This document shows positions 1 to 9,414 of a DNA stretch of 64,000 nucleotides, piece after piece. Each line of letters opens with the position of its first letter. Position 1 is the stretch's first letter. The position numbers and the translations under genes are program-made. The stretch comes from Hephaestia mangrovi (lineage in GTDB: Bacteria; Pseudomonadota; Alphaproteobacteria; Sphingomonadales; Sphingomonadaceae), in contig NZ_JAINVU010000002.1 of assembly GCF_019880555.1 (NCBI RefSeq), forward strand, positions 310,001 to 374,000, written 5' to 3'. A model generated the notes under the pieces. That model was not told where the DNA came from and ran no database searches. It was given only the letters and a program-made list of their open reading frames with translations.

Positions 1-60
1 CTGGCGGCGGCCGAGTTCGCCGGCGACGCCATCAGCGAGGCGGTCGCGGCGGCGGGCTGA
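1..60 (+). CDS. C-terminal end of an unidentified protein
   Basis: The window opens inside a reading frame whose last 19 codons are Ala-rich and end in TGA at 58-60. The fragment is too short to assign to a family. Its codon use (G or C at most third positions) matches the rest of the window, so it is probably the tail of a normal chromosomal gene. Confidence 0.45.
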   Translation: MAAAEFAGDAISEAVAAAG

Positions 61-97
61 CCGCACGGCCTGCGGTGATCGCGGGCAGTGATATCCC

Positions 98-141
98 TCT
101 TGGCAATGAGAACAAAAAGGGATTGTTCACTTATGCCAAGA
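98..141. other. Nested inverted repeat (hairpin)
   Basis: TCTTGGCA at 98-105 pairs perfectly with TGCCAAGA at 134-141. Inside it GAACAA (110-115) pairs with TTGTTC (123-128). The element is markedly AT-richer than its surroundings and lies between the end of the upstream gene and the end of the convergent small gene at 189-368. There is no T-run on either side, so a standard intrinsic terminator is not supported. It could be a protein-binding palindrome or an RNA hairpin. Confidence 0.4.
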
Positions 142-188
142 AGGGGGCTGTAGGAAAGTTAAAAATGCGGCGCGGATGAGGTTGCGCG

Positions 189-368
189 TCAGGCGACGAT
201 CTTGAGCGTCGGCGCCTGGGCATGGCCGGCCTCGGCTTCGGCCGCGGCGAGGCGGCTGGCGTAGAGACTGGCGAGCTCGGCATGGGCGCGGCGCGCGGGT
301 TCGCTGTCGGCATTAGCGGCGCTGGCGCGCGCCACGTCGAGCCGATGGCGCAGATAGGTGATATCCAT
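189..368 (-). CDS. Small conserved-looking helical protein, 59 aa
   Basis: An ATG on the minus strand at 368 is preceded by a strong Shine-Dalgarno sequence (GGGAGG, seven bases upstream) and opens a 59-codon frame ending in TGA. The product starts MDITYLRHRLDVARASAANA and continues Ala/Glu/Arg-rich, predicted to be almost entirely helical, with no signal peptide or membrane segment. It resembles short uncharacterised proteins I recall from sphingomonads, but no function is known to me. The next gene on the same strand (499-714) encodes a similar Ala/Arg-rich small protein, so the two may be related in role. The good ribosome site and codon bias favour a real gene. Confidence 0.65.
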   Translation of the reverse strand: MDITYLRHRLDVARASAANADSEPARRAHAELASLYASRLAAAEAEAGHAQAPTLKIVA

Positions 369-498
369 GAAATGCCTCCCATTTTTCGCGTAAGCGGGAG
401 TGCGGGTAGCCTCTCAGTCGTCGGCGCTTACTTGTGGTCAGACTGCCGACGATGGTTATGGGGTAGCACGGCCGGAGCCATCGAGTCCTTGCCTCAGG

Positions 499-714
499 TT
501 AGGCCAGCTCGTCCGACGCGGCGAGGCGCGCAGCGGCAGCGGCCGCTTCGCGGGTTTCGCGTTGTGACAGAGTGTGTTCGGCGCGCTCGGCCATCCGTGT
601 CCAGGCGGCCTCGGCGCGCTGGGCGCGATCGCGGACATTGTCGAGCGTGGCGGCTTCCGCCGCGGCGTGTTCGGCGGCGGCGCGGGCGCGGTAGAAGACG
701 GGATCGCTGGTCAT
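499..714 (-). CDS. Small Ala/Arg/Glu-rich protein, 71 aa
   Basis: The frame starts at an ATG (minus strand, 714) with AAGGAG about six bases upstream, a near-perfect ribosome site. The 71-residue product (beginning MTSDPVFYRARAAAEHAAAE) is predicted to be a single long charged helix with no membrane segment or signal peptide, possibly coiled coil. It lies between another small helical protein and the cold-shock gene, all on the minus strand. Function is unknown. I believe similar short proteins occur in related sphingomonads, but that is from memory and would need a search. Confidence 0.7.
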   Translation of the reverse strand: MTSDPVFYRARAAAEHAAAEAATLDNVRDRAQRAEAAWTRMAERAEHTLSQRETREAAAAAARLAASDELA

Positions 715-777
715 GCCGATCTCCTTCGGGGGAGGGAAGCGGCGGCGCCGGGCATGGCGCCGCCGTGACGATCGGGA

Positions 778-990
778 TCAGTCGGCCGCCTGGAGGTTGA
801 CCGCGCTCATCTTGCCGCGGCGATCCTCTTCGAGATCGTACTGGACGCGCTGATCCTGGGTGAGGGTCTGCATGCCGGCGCGCTCGACTGCGGTGATGTG
901 GACGAAGGCATCGTTGCCGCCGCCATCCGGAGCGATGAAGCCGTAGCCCTTGTCGGCATTGAAGAATTTGACGGTGCCGGTGGTGGCCAT
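778..990 (-). CDS. cspA: Cold-shock domain protein (CspA family)
   Basis: This 70-residue protein is a single cold-shock domain, the usual length for the family. It carries the RNP1 motif as KGYGFI and the RNP2 motif as DAFVHI, and starts MATTGTVKFFNADKGYGFI. Family members bind single-stranded RNA and DNA and act as RNA chaperones that melt secondary structure, often induced by cold or stationary phase. The ATG is preceded by an AGAAGGA ribosome site. The about 180 bases upstream, up to the divergent OsmC gene, leave room for the long structured leader typical of cold-shock mRNAs. Which paralogue this is cannot be told from sequence alone. Confidence 0.95.
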   Translation of the reverse strand: MATTGTVKFFNADKGYGFIAPDGGGNDAFVHITAVERAGMQTLTQDQRVQYDLEEDRRGKMSAVNLQAAD

Positions 991-1115
991 GTGGATAGTC
1001 CTTCTTGTCTGGCGGGCGCGCCGACTGCCGGCGCGCGCCGGTGCCGCGGCAGCAGGGAAAGAAGGAAGAGGGTGCCGCAAAGCGCCGAAGACCGTCGATA
1101 TGCGACTGTAGCGGG

Positions 1116-1129
1116 ACGCTATATAGCGT
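1116..1129. promoter_or_regulatory. 14-bp perfect palindrome in the csp/osmC divergent region
   Basis: ACGCTATATAGCGT is self-complementary over 14 bases. It lies 41 bases upstream of the OsmC-like start and 126 bases upstream of the cold-shock gene start. Its TATATA core could also serve as part of a -10 box. It is a candidate operator; the binding factor is unknown. Confidence 0.35.
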
Positions 1130-1169
1130 ATCGTCGGACGGATTGTAAGCCGGTGGCGGGAGCGGGGCG

Positions 1170-1586
1170 ATGGGACAGGTGACGGTGAGGCTGGGCAGCG
1201 TCGCGGGGATGGGCGCGACGCTGGGGCGTGGGAGCGGCGGCGCATCGGTGGTGGTCGACCGGCCGGCGGGGCGCGCGGGCGGCACGGGGATCGGCTTCAA
1301 CGGCGCGGAGCTGCTGGGGCTGGCGCTGGGCGGGTGCTTCGCCAACGATCTGCATTATGCCGCCGACGCGCTGGGCGAGGCGATCGAGCGGTTGGCGATT
1401 TCGGTGACGGTGGATCTGGACGGCGAGCCGCTGGTAGCGACGGCGGCGGTGATGACGGCGGACGTGGCGCTGGCGAGCGGCGGCGACCCGGCGGCGGTGA
1501 TCGCGCGGGCCGAGGCGGGCTGCACGATCGCCAACACGCTGCGGCGCGGGATGAGCGTCGATCTGGCGACGGCACGGGGGGCGTGA
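1170..1586 (+). CDS. OsmC/Ohr-family protein
   Basis: The 138-residue product has the length and layout of the OsmC family, which reduces organic hydroperoxides using two cysteines. The family signature around the first cysteine reads LGGCFAND (Cys56), and a second cysteine lies in AGCTIAN (Cys118). Their 62-residue spacing fits the usual reactive pair. It is cytosolic, with no signal peptide. Its stop codon overlaps the ATG of the next membrane-protein gene (TGATG), so the two are translationally coupled. It is divergent from the cold-shock gene. Substrate (lipid hydroperoxide or another small molecule) cannot be inferred. Confidence 0.8.
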   Translation: MGQVTVRLGSVAGMGATLGRGSGGASVVVDRPAGRAGGTGIGFNGAELLGLALGGCFANDLHYAADALGEAIERLAISVTVDLDGEPLVATAAVMTADVALASGGDPAAVIARAEAGCTIANTLRRGMSVDLATARGA

Positions 1587-2203
1587 TGGGGGCGATCGAT
1601 TTCCTGTTCGGGCTGTTTTCGCTGCTGCTCGGCCTGGCGATGGCGGAGGTGCTGGGCGGCTTCGCCAAGGTGCTGAAGCTGCACGCGCGGGCGCGGGCGG
1701 GCCATGAGCGCGAGGTGCGGGTGGGCTGGCTGGTGCCGCTGCTGGCGGTGTTTATCCTGCTGGCGCAGCTGAGCTGCTGGACGATCATGTTCCGGGTGCG
1801 CGACCAATTGCCGTTCAATTACGTCGCGCTGGTGGTGATGACGCTGGTGGTCGGCGGCCATTACCTGCTGGCGTCGCTGGTATGGCCCGAGGAGCTGGAC
1901 GAATGGGCCGATTTCGACGCTTATTACGACCAGCACAACCGCTTCATCCTGACCGGGCTGTTGATCCTGACGGTGATCGGCGCGGTGATCGGCGCGCATT
2001 ATGCGCCGCCGGCGGGGACGGCGCCCGAGCTATCCGACGATCCGCTGACGGTGACGGTGGCGCTGACCGGGGTGTATGGCGCGCTGGCGCTGAACATCGC
2101 GCTGATCTTCGTGCGGCGGCGGCGGTTGAACGCGGCGTTGCTGACGACGCTGATCGTGCTGGAGCTGGCGGGATCGGTGGCGATGGCGGTGGTGTTGGGG
2201 TAG
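1586..2203 (+). CDS. Integral membrane protein of unknown function, about 6 TM
   Basis: The 205-residue product is very hydrophobic, with about six predicted membrane spans (near residues 3-22, 47-66, 76-98, 119-140, 154-176 and 184-204). The loop between spans 3 and 4 is acidic and aromatic (EELDEWADFDAYY). I do not recognise a characterised family; similar proteins are usually annotated as hypothetical. The ATG overlaps the stop of the OsmC-like gene, so it is almost certainly co-transcribed and translationally coupled with it. A role linked to envelope stress or redox is only a guess from that neighbour. Confidence 0.75.
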   Translation: MGAIDFLFGLFSLLLGLAMAEVLGGFAKVLKLHARARAGHEREVRVGWLVPLLAVFILLAQLSCWTIMFRVRDQLPFNYVALVVMTLVVGGHYLLASLVWPEELDEWADFDAYYDQHNRFILTGLLILTVIGAVIGAHYAPPAGTAPELSDDPLTVTVALTGVYGALALNIALIFVRRRRLNAALLTTLIVLELAGSVAMAVVLG

Positions 2204-2224
2204 CGCGGACGCGCGCGCACCGAT

Positions 2225-2244
2225 GATTTAGCGACAGCTAAATC
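2225..2244. repeat. Short perfect hairpin after the membrane-protein gene
   Basis: GATTTAGC (2225-2232) and GCTAAATC (2237-2244) are perfect inverted copies around a GACA loop, 22 bases after the stop at 2203. There is no T-run, so it is at best a weak terminator. The same GATTTAG string recurs near 2406. Confidence 0.4.
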
Positions 2245-2304
2245 GAGCGCGGCGCGCAGGCGCCGGCGCGCCCGGCCGGCGGGTGGCGCAGCCAGCCCGT
2301 TCGA

Positions 2305-2388
2305 CGTCACGGGAGCGGCAGGTGCGCAATGCCCCGCATTGCGCAGATCATGCCGGGGGCATGATCGACCTGCCGCTCTCCCGTGACG
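2305..2388. repeat. Nested palindrome able to form a three-helix cruciform
   Basis: An outer stem joins 2305-2323 to 2368-2388 (CGTCACGGGAG...CGGCAGGT against its reverse complement, with a 2-base bulge). Inside it sit two further perfect hairpins: GCGCAATG/CATTGCGC (2324-2344, 5-base loop) and GATCATGCC/GGCATGATC (2346-2366, GGG loop). Single bases separate the arms, so the 84-bp element folds as a clean three-way junction. It is in the noncoding stretch 2204-2575, which otherwise holds the small hairpin at 2225, a GC-rich repetitive stretch and the toxin-antitoxin promoter. It may be a REP/MITE-type mobile repeat or a structured RNA. Confidence 0.75.
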
Positions 2389-2508
2389 GGCCAAGCGCAG
2401 TTACCGATTTAGAGGCCACTAAGAACCCTATCGAAGGGCGTTGCCTAGGGGGATAGCCGGATTGGCCGGGCCCGCCCTCTAAGCGCCCTCTAAGTCCGAA
2501 TATTTGGC

Positions 2509-2535
2509 TTGAGCAATATTGCTATTAGTTATAAT
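2509..2535 (+). promoter_or_regulatory. Predicted promoter and operator of the toxin-antitoxin pair
   Basis: A TATAAT box lies at 2530-2535 with a possible TTGAGC -35 box at 2509-2514 (spacing 15). A perfect 12-bp palindrome, AGCAATATTGCT at 2512-2523, sits between them. A second, imperfect inverted pair, GCTAT/ATAGC, flanks the -10 box. Phd/YefM-type antitoxins repress their own promoters by binding such palindromes, so autoregulation is likely. The region is clearly AT-richer than the surrounding chromosome. Confidence 0.55.
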
Positions 2536-2575
2536 ACGGCTTATAGCTATTTCACCTAGACAGCAGAGTTCCCCC

Positions 2576-2857
2576 ATGTCAGAACCTCTATTCGAAGTCT
2601 CGGCGAAGGATGTCGCCAACCGTTTCGGCTTCTACACCGACGAGGCGATGCAGCGGCCGGTGGGAATTCAGCGGCACGGCACGACGCGCGTGGTGATGCT
2701 GTCGCTGAAGGAATATGAGCGGCTGAAGCGTCGGGACCGGCAGGTGATCCGCACCGAGGACCTTGATGACGAAACGCTCGACGCCATCCTCAACGCCCCC
2801 ATCCCCGAAGAGGCCGAGCGGCTCAACCACCTCTTGGACGATCCCGCAACCGACTGA
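2576..2857 (+). CDS. Type II antitoxin, Phd/YefM-like
   Basis: This 93-residue protein begins MSEPLFEVSAKDVANRFG and has the compact N-terminal fold pattern of Phd/YefM antitoxins: a short strand, a helix, then a strand with VVMLSLKEYERLKRR. This part binds DNA. The acidic C-terminal tail (from about residue 60, with many Asp and Glu) is the type of flexible region that binds and neutralises the toxin. It directly precedes and overlaps a PemK-like gene, which fits a toxin-antitoxin pair. Autoregulation through the palindrome at 2512-2523 is inferred. Family call is from pattern recognition only. Confidence 0.75.
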   Translation: MSEPLFEVSAKDVANRFGFYTDEAMQRPVGIQRHGTTRVVMLSLKEYERLKRRDRQVIRTEDLDDETLDAILNAPIPEEAERLNHLLDDPATD

Positions 2858-3254
2858 CGTTCTGTCCTACGTCTATCTCTGGGCGCGCGAGGCGGACCAG
2901 GGACGCGACGAGGGGAGCAAGGAACGGCCGGTCGTCGTCGTGCTGTCGGCTCGCGAGGGCAAGGATGGCACTCAGGTCATCGTCGCGCCGGTGACGACGC
3001 AGCCGCCGCGCGCCGGCGATGCGGTGGTGGAAATGCCGGCGGCGGTGCGGGCGCATCTCGGATTGGGCGACGCGCGATGCTGGATCGTCGCGAGCGAGGT
3101 CAACAGCTTCCTCTGGCCGGGGCCGGACCTGCGGCCGGTGCGGCGGACGGGCGACCTGTCGCCGTACTACGGCAAGGTGCCGGGCAATCTGCTGCGCAAG
3201 GTGCGCGAGCTGTATCGCCGAGCCGGGCCGCGGATTACGCCAAGATCAACGTGA
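2766..3254 (+). CDS. PemK/MazF-like toxin (growth inhibitor)
   Basis: From about residue 33 the product matches the pattern of alphaproteobacterial PemK-like proteins: YVYLWAREAD, an ERPVVVVLS strand, VIVAPVTTQPP, a central RCWIVASEVN and PGPDLRPV. The family are usually ribosome-independent mRNA interferases. The start is uncertain. The only ATG in frame (2766) makes the gene overlap the antitoxin by 92 bases and adds a low-complexity Ser/Pro/Thr leader. A CTG at 2861, just after the antitoxin stop, would give the conserved domain without that leader. Pairing with the preceding antitoxin is clear from position. The C-terminus is basic. Confidence 0.7.
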   Translation: MTKRSTPSSTPPSPKRPSGSTTSWTIPQPTDVLSYVYLWAREADQGRDEGSKERPVVVVLSAREGKDGTQVIVAPVTTQPPRAGDAVVEMPAAVRAHLGLGDARCWIVASEVNSFLWPGPDLRPVRRTGDLSPYYGKVPGNLLRKVRELYRRAGPRITPRST

Positions 3255-3288
3255 TTTGGTACATTTAGTAAACTGTGACCGTAATATT

Positions 3289-4308
3289 TTATCGCGTGTT
3301 CAAAATATCGTAAAAGTCGAGTTGATCTACATCTTTTTTTGGAATTGCCTCGGGAAATGCTCGATAAAATGATCGGTCGAATTGTTGCCGATCGTTTACC
3401 GACTCCCCGATGCCGACAACCTGCCAAAGATGTTGTCTAAACGCAGGAACGCCTATCTCATCAGAGAGGTACTGAAAGAATTTTCTTTTTCTTCCTCCAG
3501 AATCATACACTACCGGATTATGTTGTTCGAGATTATCTAAAATTGCCCCGTTGCTGTTAGCTAACGGGTAATAAATGTACCTCCTGATGAAATGTCCGAA
3601 AAATTGGGGATGCTTCGTGCTATCAGGCTGTTGACGTCTAAGGCCGTAAAGACGGTAAATCATATCAAAGAACTTATCGGGAAACTCTTTTTCCCATTGG
3701 CGAAACTCAGCTCTAATGAAGCCATCAAAGAGTTTCCGATACTCATCCCTCGTCTTATCGACATATCCCGTTGCCTCATCGACTAACGCAATAATTCCTA
3801 GTTTTGCTGCTGATCGAAAAATTATTTCTGCTTGGCGCGCCAGAAAGAACTGAGAGGGAGATAAATTTTTACTATTCTTGGCTTCGATAATAGCGTCGCA
3901 GACTTCTATCAGTGTTTCCGCCTCATAACCATCGGCTAGTTCTCCTCTCATCCCATAGAACGAAAGCGGCCTCTCAATCTTCTCGATGAGTTCGGGCGAG
4001 AGCGCTGACTGGATGCCTTTCCGCGACATCGTTCGCATGAAGGCGTTGCCGCCCTGCGATTTTAGGTTGAGACCGCGCGCAATTCCCTTCTTACTGATCA
4101 CTCGCTGGCCGTTATCCAGCACATAAGCCTCAATCTCGACCTCCCCTATGCGAAGGCTCCCACCGTTTCGGGCGGTCGGAATCCTCGTCTGGGTCCGAGC
4201 GCGCTGCCATCTCGCCTTTGCGGCCTCCTGCGCGATCCGGCGGCGCTCTTCACTCGACAATCGGATCGCGCGTGCATCGCCTCCGAGACTTTGTGGGGTT
4301 CTTGGCAT
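3289..4308 (-). CDS. P63C-domain protein
   Basis: The 339-residue product starts with a basic segment (LSSEERRRIAQEAAKARW, residues about 18-35) typical of P63C proteins, which were first noted in phage and mobile elements. The C-terminal half has the domain core, with EKEFPDKFFDMIYRLYG followed by FGHFIRRYIYYPLAN and LEQHNP. No enzymatic motif, signal peptide or membrane span is visible, and the biochemical role of the domain is unknown to me. Base composition and codon use are much more AT-rich than neighbouring genes, suggesting horizontal acquisition. It is convergent with the toxin gene and divergent from a cyclodeaminase-family gene, sharing a repeat-rich intergenic region. Confidence 0.8.
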   Translation of the reverse strand: MPRTPQSLGGDARAIRLSSEERRRIAQEAAKARWQRARTQTRIPTARNGGSLRIGEVEIEAYVLDNGQRVISKKGIARGLNLKSQGGNAFMRTMSRKGIQSALSPELIEKIERPLSFYGMRGELADGYEAETLIEVCDAIIEAKNSKNLSPSQFFLARQAEIIFRSAAKLGIIALVDEATGYVDKTRDEYRKLFDGFIRAEFRQWEKEFPDKFFDMIYRLYGLRRQQPDSTKHPQFFGHFIRRYIYYPLANSNGAILDNLEQHNPVVYDSGGRKRKFFQYLSDEIGVPAFRQHLWQVVGIGESVNDRQQFDRSFYRAFPEAIPKKDVDQLDFYDILNTR

Positions 4309-4316
4309 GGTGCGTC

Positions 4317-4400
4317 TGCTTGCTAGAGTCGCGGGCCTTTATGCTTGCTATCGGCAGCGCAAGCAAGCATAAAGTCCACGACTCGTGGAGAATGCTTGCT
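4317..4400. promoter_or_regulatory. Divergent promoter region with TGCTTGCT repeats and a long inverted repeat
   Basis: CTTTATGCTTGCT (4337-4349) is matched by a perfect inverted copy at 4362-4374 across a 12-base loop. GAGTCG (4326-4331) and CGACTC just outside extend the symmetry. The motif TGCTTGCT occurs in direct orientation near 4317, 4342 and 4393 and inverted near 4362. These copies fill the gap between the P63C gene (start 4308, minus) and the cyclodeaminase-like gene (start 4411, plus), so a regulator or the P63C protein itself could bind here. Confidence 0.6.
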
Positions 4401-4410
4401 GGAGGACGAT

Positions 4411-5109
4411 ATGGCTTCGGCCGTTGTTCCATTGCCAAAGAATCGGGCGCTTATTGCGCTACCTACGGATGAGCTCCTCGATGAGTTTGGCGCTGGGCGT
4501 CATTCACCAGGGTCGGGAAGCGCTGCGGCGTTAATGGCCCTGCTGTCGGCCAAACTCAGCGCTACAGTATATAAAATTTCCATCCGACGAGATCACGGCG
4601 ACGCAGCGCAGTTCGCTTACCTCCTAAAACAACTCGAAGATGTCCTCGTGCCGCGGCTCAAAACGCTGTTCCAAGAAGACGCGGAAAAGTTTGATGAGGT
4701 TATTTTGGTGCGGCAGGCGCGCGATTTGGAATCGGACTCGGCGGCCAAACGTCGGCTGCGCGAGCGCGCACTTCGGCTCTTACGGCAGGCGACTGACATA
4801 ATTTCTGAAATAGTGAGGATTTGCAGCCAGTTGGTCGACTACGGAATTATCGCGTTTGATTCTGGTCCAGATCGCGTACGTGGTGACTCCGGCTCTGCAA
4901 TAAGCGTCGCAATCGCGGGAGCGATGTCGGGCCTGTTCATTTTAAAGCTGAACCTCGAGTCCTTTTCGGAAGGGCAATGGGCGACCGATCAACGCGCTAC
5001 AGTGGACCGATTGCAGGACATGATTCTTAACAAGCAAGCTGAAGCTCTCGCGAGAATTGCTCGATTGGCCCCAGCCGACGTTCGGTCTGCGCAATCATCA
5101 TTTTTGTGA
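4411..5109 (+). CDS. Cyclodeaminase/cyclohydrolase-family protein (FTCD_C/FchA-like)
   Basis: The 232-residue protein has the all-helical pattern of the formiminotetrahydrofolate cyclodeaminase family. It has LPTDELLDEFGAGRHSPGSG near the N-terminus (family form: S-PTPGGGSAAA), then SAAALMALLSAKLSATV, and a later GDSGSAISVAIAGAMSG matching the conserved SDAG-A segment. Known members convert 5-formimino-THF to methenyl-THF and ammonia. No histidine-degradation or folate gene is nearby, so that role is not supported here. The ATG at 4411 was chosen for its GGAGGA ribosome site; an upstream extension is unlikely. It is AT-richer than the host genes and divergent from the P63C gene. Confidence 0.75.
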   Translation: MASAVVPLPKNRALIALPTDELLDEFGAGRHSPGSGSAAALMALLSAKLSATVYKISIRRDHGDAAQFAYLLKQLEDVLVPRLKTLFQEDAEKFDEVILVRQARDLESDSAAKRRLRERALRLLRQATDIISEIVRICSQLVDYGIIAFDSGPDRVRGDSGSAISVAIAGAMSGLFILKLNLESFSEGQWATDQRATVDRLQDMILNKQAEALARIARLAPADVRSAQSSFL

Positions 5110-5158
5110 TCGTAGAATCCAGTGCGGACGACAACCTTCTGAAGTTAAGAATAGCTTG

Positions 5159-8074
<2,916 letters not shown>

Positions 8075-8081
8075 GCGTGGA

Positions 8082-8096
8082 GTTCTAGCTTTGTTC
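8082..8096 (-). promoter_or_regulatory. LexA (SOS) box of uvrA
   Basis: The sequence GTTC-N7-GTTC (plus strand; GAAC-N7-GAAC reading toward uvrA) is an exact match to the alphaproteobacterial LexA operator. It ends seven bases from the uvrA start codon, so LexA bound here would cover the start of transcription or the 5' leader. The consensus is known from Rhizobium, Caulobacter and Rhodobacter; its use here is inferred. Confidence 0.75.
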
Positions 8097-8223
8097 TGAA
8101 CGGGGGGCTAGGGGGCAGATAGGAACGACGCGCGGGCGTTGCGAGGGTTGCGACCGTGCATCGCCAGTCATCCGCCATTCACCTCTGCTGGGGCAGCCAA
8201 CCGACGCAATCGGGGAGGCCGGC

Positions 8224-9009
8224 ATGATGCAGAAATGGATGGTTGGCGCGGTGATGCTCGGGCTGGCGGCTCCTGCGCTCAGCCAGGTGACGGGGATGGG
8301 CCAGGATGGCGGCATGGGCCAGATGGGAGGCGTGGGCCAGATGGGCGGGATGGGCCGGCACGGTCCCCGCGGCGGCGGCCACCTCATGGGCGGCGATGAT
8401 GCGCGGCACGGGCCCAGCTTCAAGCCGATCAAGCGCGCGCATTTCGATGACGTGGTGACCGCGATCTACCGCGATCTGGACACCAGGCACGACAATCTGG
8501 TGACGATGGAGGAGGTGAACGCGGTGCGCGCCGCGCAACGCGACCAGGCGATCCGCGACCGGTTTGTGCGGATCGACACCAACCATGACAAGCTGATCGA
8601 ACCCGACGAATTCCTCGCGTGGCAGCGCGGGCAGGGCGATGCCGTGGCGGAAGGCACTGGGCTTGGCGTCAACGCCGGCATCGCGATCGCCGACGCGGTC
8701 AACCTGCCAGGCCACGACAAGGGTGAGGACGGCATCATTCGCCGCATCATCGGGCCGGTCGACGGCGTGGTGATCGCCAAGGCCAATACCAATTACGATG
8801 CCGGCGTCTCGCTCGACGAGTTGCTTGCTTACGAAAACGCCCGGTTCGACGCGATCGACACCGACCATGACGGCGCGCTGTCCCAGGAGGAACTGCGCGC
8901 GGCCAAACTGGGTGGCGAGCGAGGCGGCTGGCGTGGCCGGGCCGGCGGCGGCCCGGGCGCTGACGCACCGCCGCCGGCGCCGGACGCGGATGACGGCGGG
9001 GGGATGTGA
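8224..9009 (+). CDS. Secreted EF-hand protein with Gly/Met-rich N-terminal region
   Basis: The 261-residue product has a signal peptide (about residues 1-20, ending near ALS), so it should be periplasmic or exported. Residues about 23-45 are a short GMGQMGG-type repeat. Four EF-hand-like loops follow. Two are canonical: DTNHDKLIEPDE near residues 117-128 and DTDHDGALSQEE near 212-223. Two are degenerate: DTRHDNLVTMEE and NTNYDAGVSLDE. It probably binds calcium. The C-terminus is Gly/Pro/Asp-rich and disordered. It is divergent from uvrA. Function beyond Ca binding is unknown; Met/His content in the N-terminus could also bind other metals. Confidence 0.8.
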   Translation: MMQKWMVGAVMLGLAAPALSQVTGMGQDGGMGQMGGVGQMGGMGRHGPRGGGHLMGGDDARHGPSFKPIKRAHFDDVVTAIYRDLDTRHDNLVTMEEVNAVRAAQRDQAIRDRFVRIDTNHDKLIEPDEFLAWQRGQGDAVAEGTGLGVNAGIAIADAVNLPGHDKGEDGIIRRIIGPVDGVVIAKANTNYDAGVSLDELLAYENARFDAIDTDHDGALSQEELRAAKLGGERGGWRGRAGGGPGADAPPPAPDADDGGGM

Positions 9010-9173
9010 CGAGGGCGGCCTGCCCATACCGTCTCGAGGAACGAGCGATCGCAGGTCGATAGCGTTTCGATATAATATGGTGGAATCGGTCTTCGCCGTA
9101 TGAGGATCGTCATCGGCGAACTCGTTTCGGGGGCAGTGGCCCTCCTGACCGTCAAGCGCGCCGGCTGCAGTCG

Positions 9174-9210
9174 CTCCATGGATGCTGAAACACGTTCAGC
9201 ATGACGATGC
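9174..9210 (+). repeat. REP-like palindromic repeat, single unit
   Basis: One copy of the window's dispersed repeat: CCATGG followed by ATGCTGAA-N5-TTCAGCAT (9182-9202) and GACGATG. The stretch 9010-9414 around it holds no convincing gene on either strand; short frames there have atypical composition and no ribosome site. A TATAAT-like sequence at about 9070 is the only other feature seen. Confidence 0.75.
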
Positions 9211-9414
9211 TTTCGAGGGGACCGTCAGATTCGGGTGAATAGCAGCGCGCCGTCTCCGCCCAGCGCGTGTCGAGGGAGAGCCTTGATCTGTCCGATCCGG
9301 CCGGCTCACGATGCCAGCGTACCAATTCGCTACCTCGCGTGCGCCCGCTTCAAAGAGCGTTGCCATGCCGAGGGCGGGTGATAGGGTATTGGAAAACAAG
9401 CAGGGGCTGCTGTC

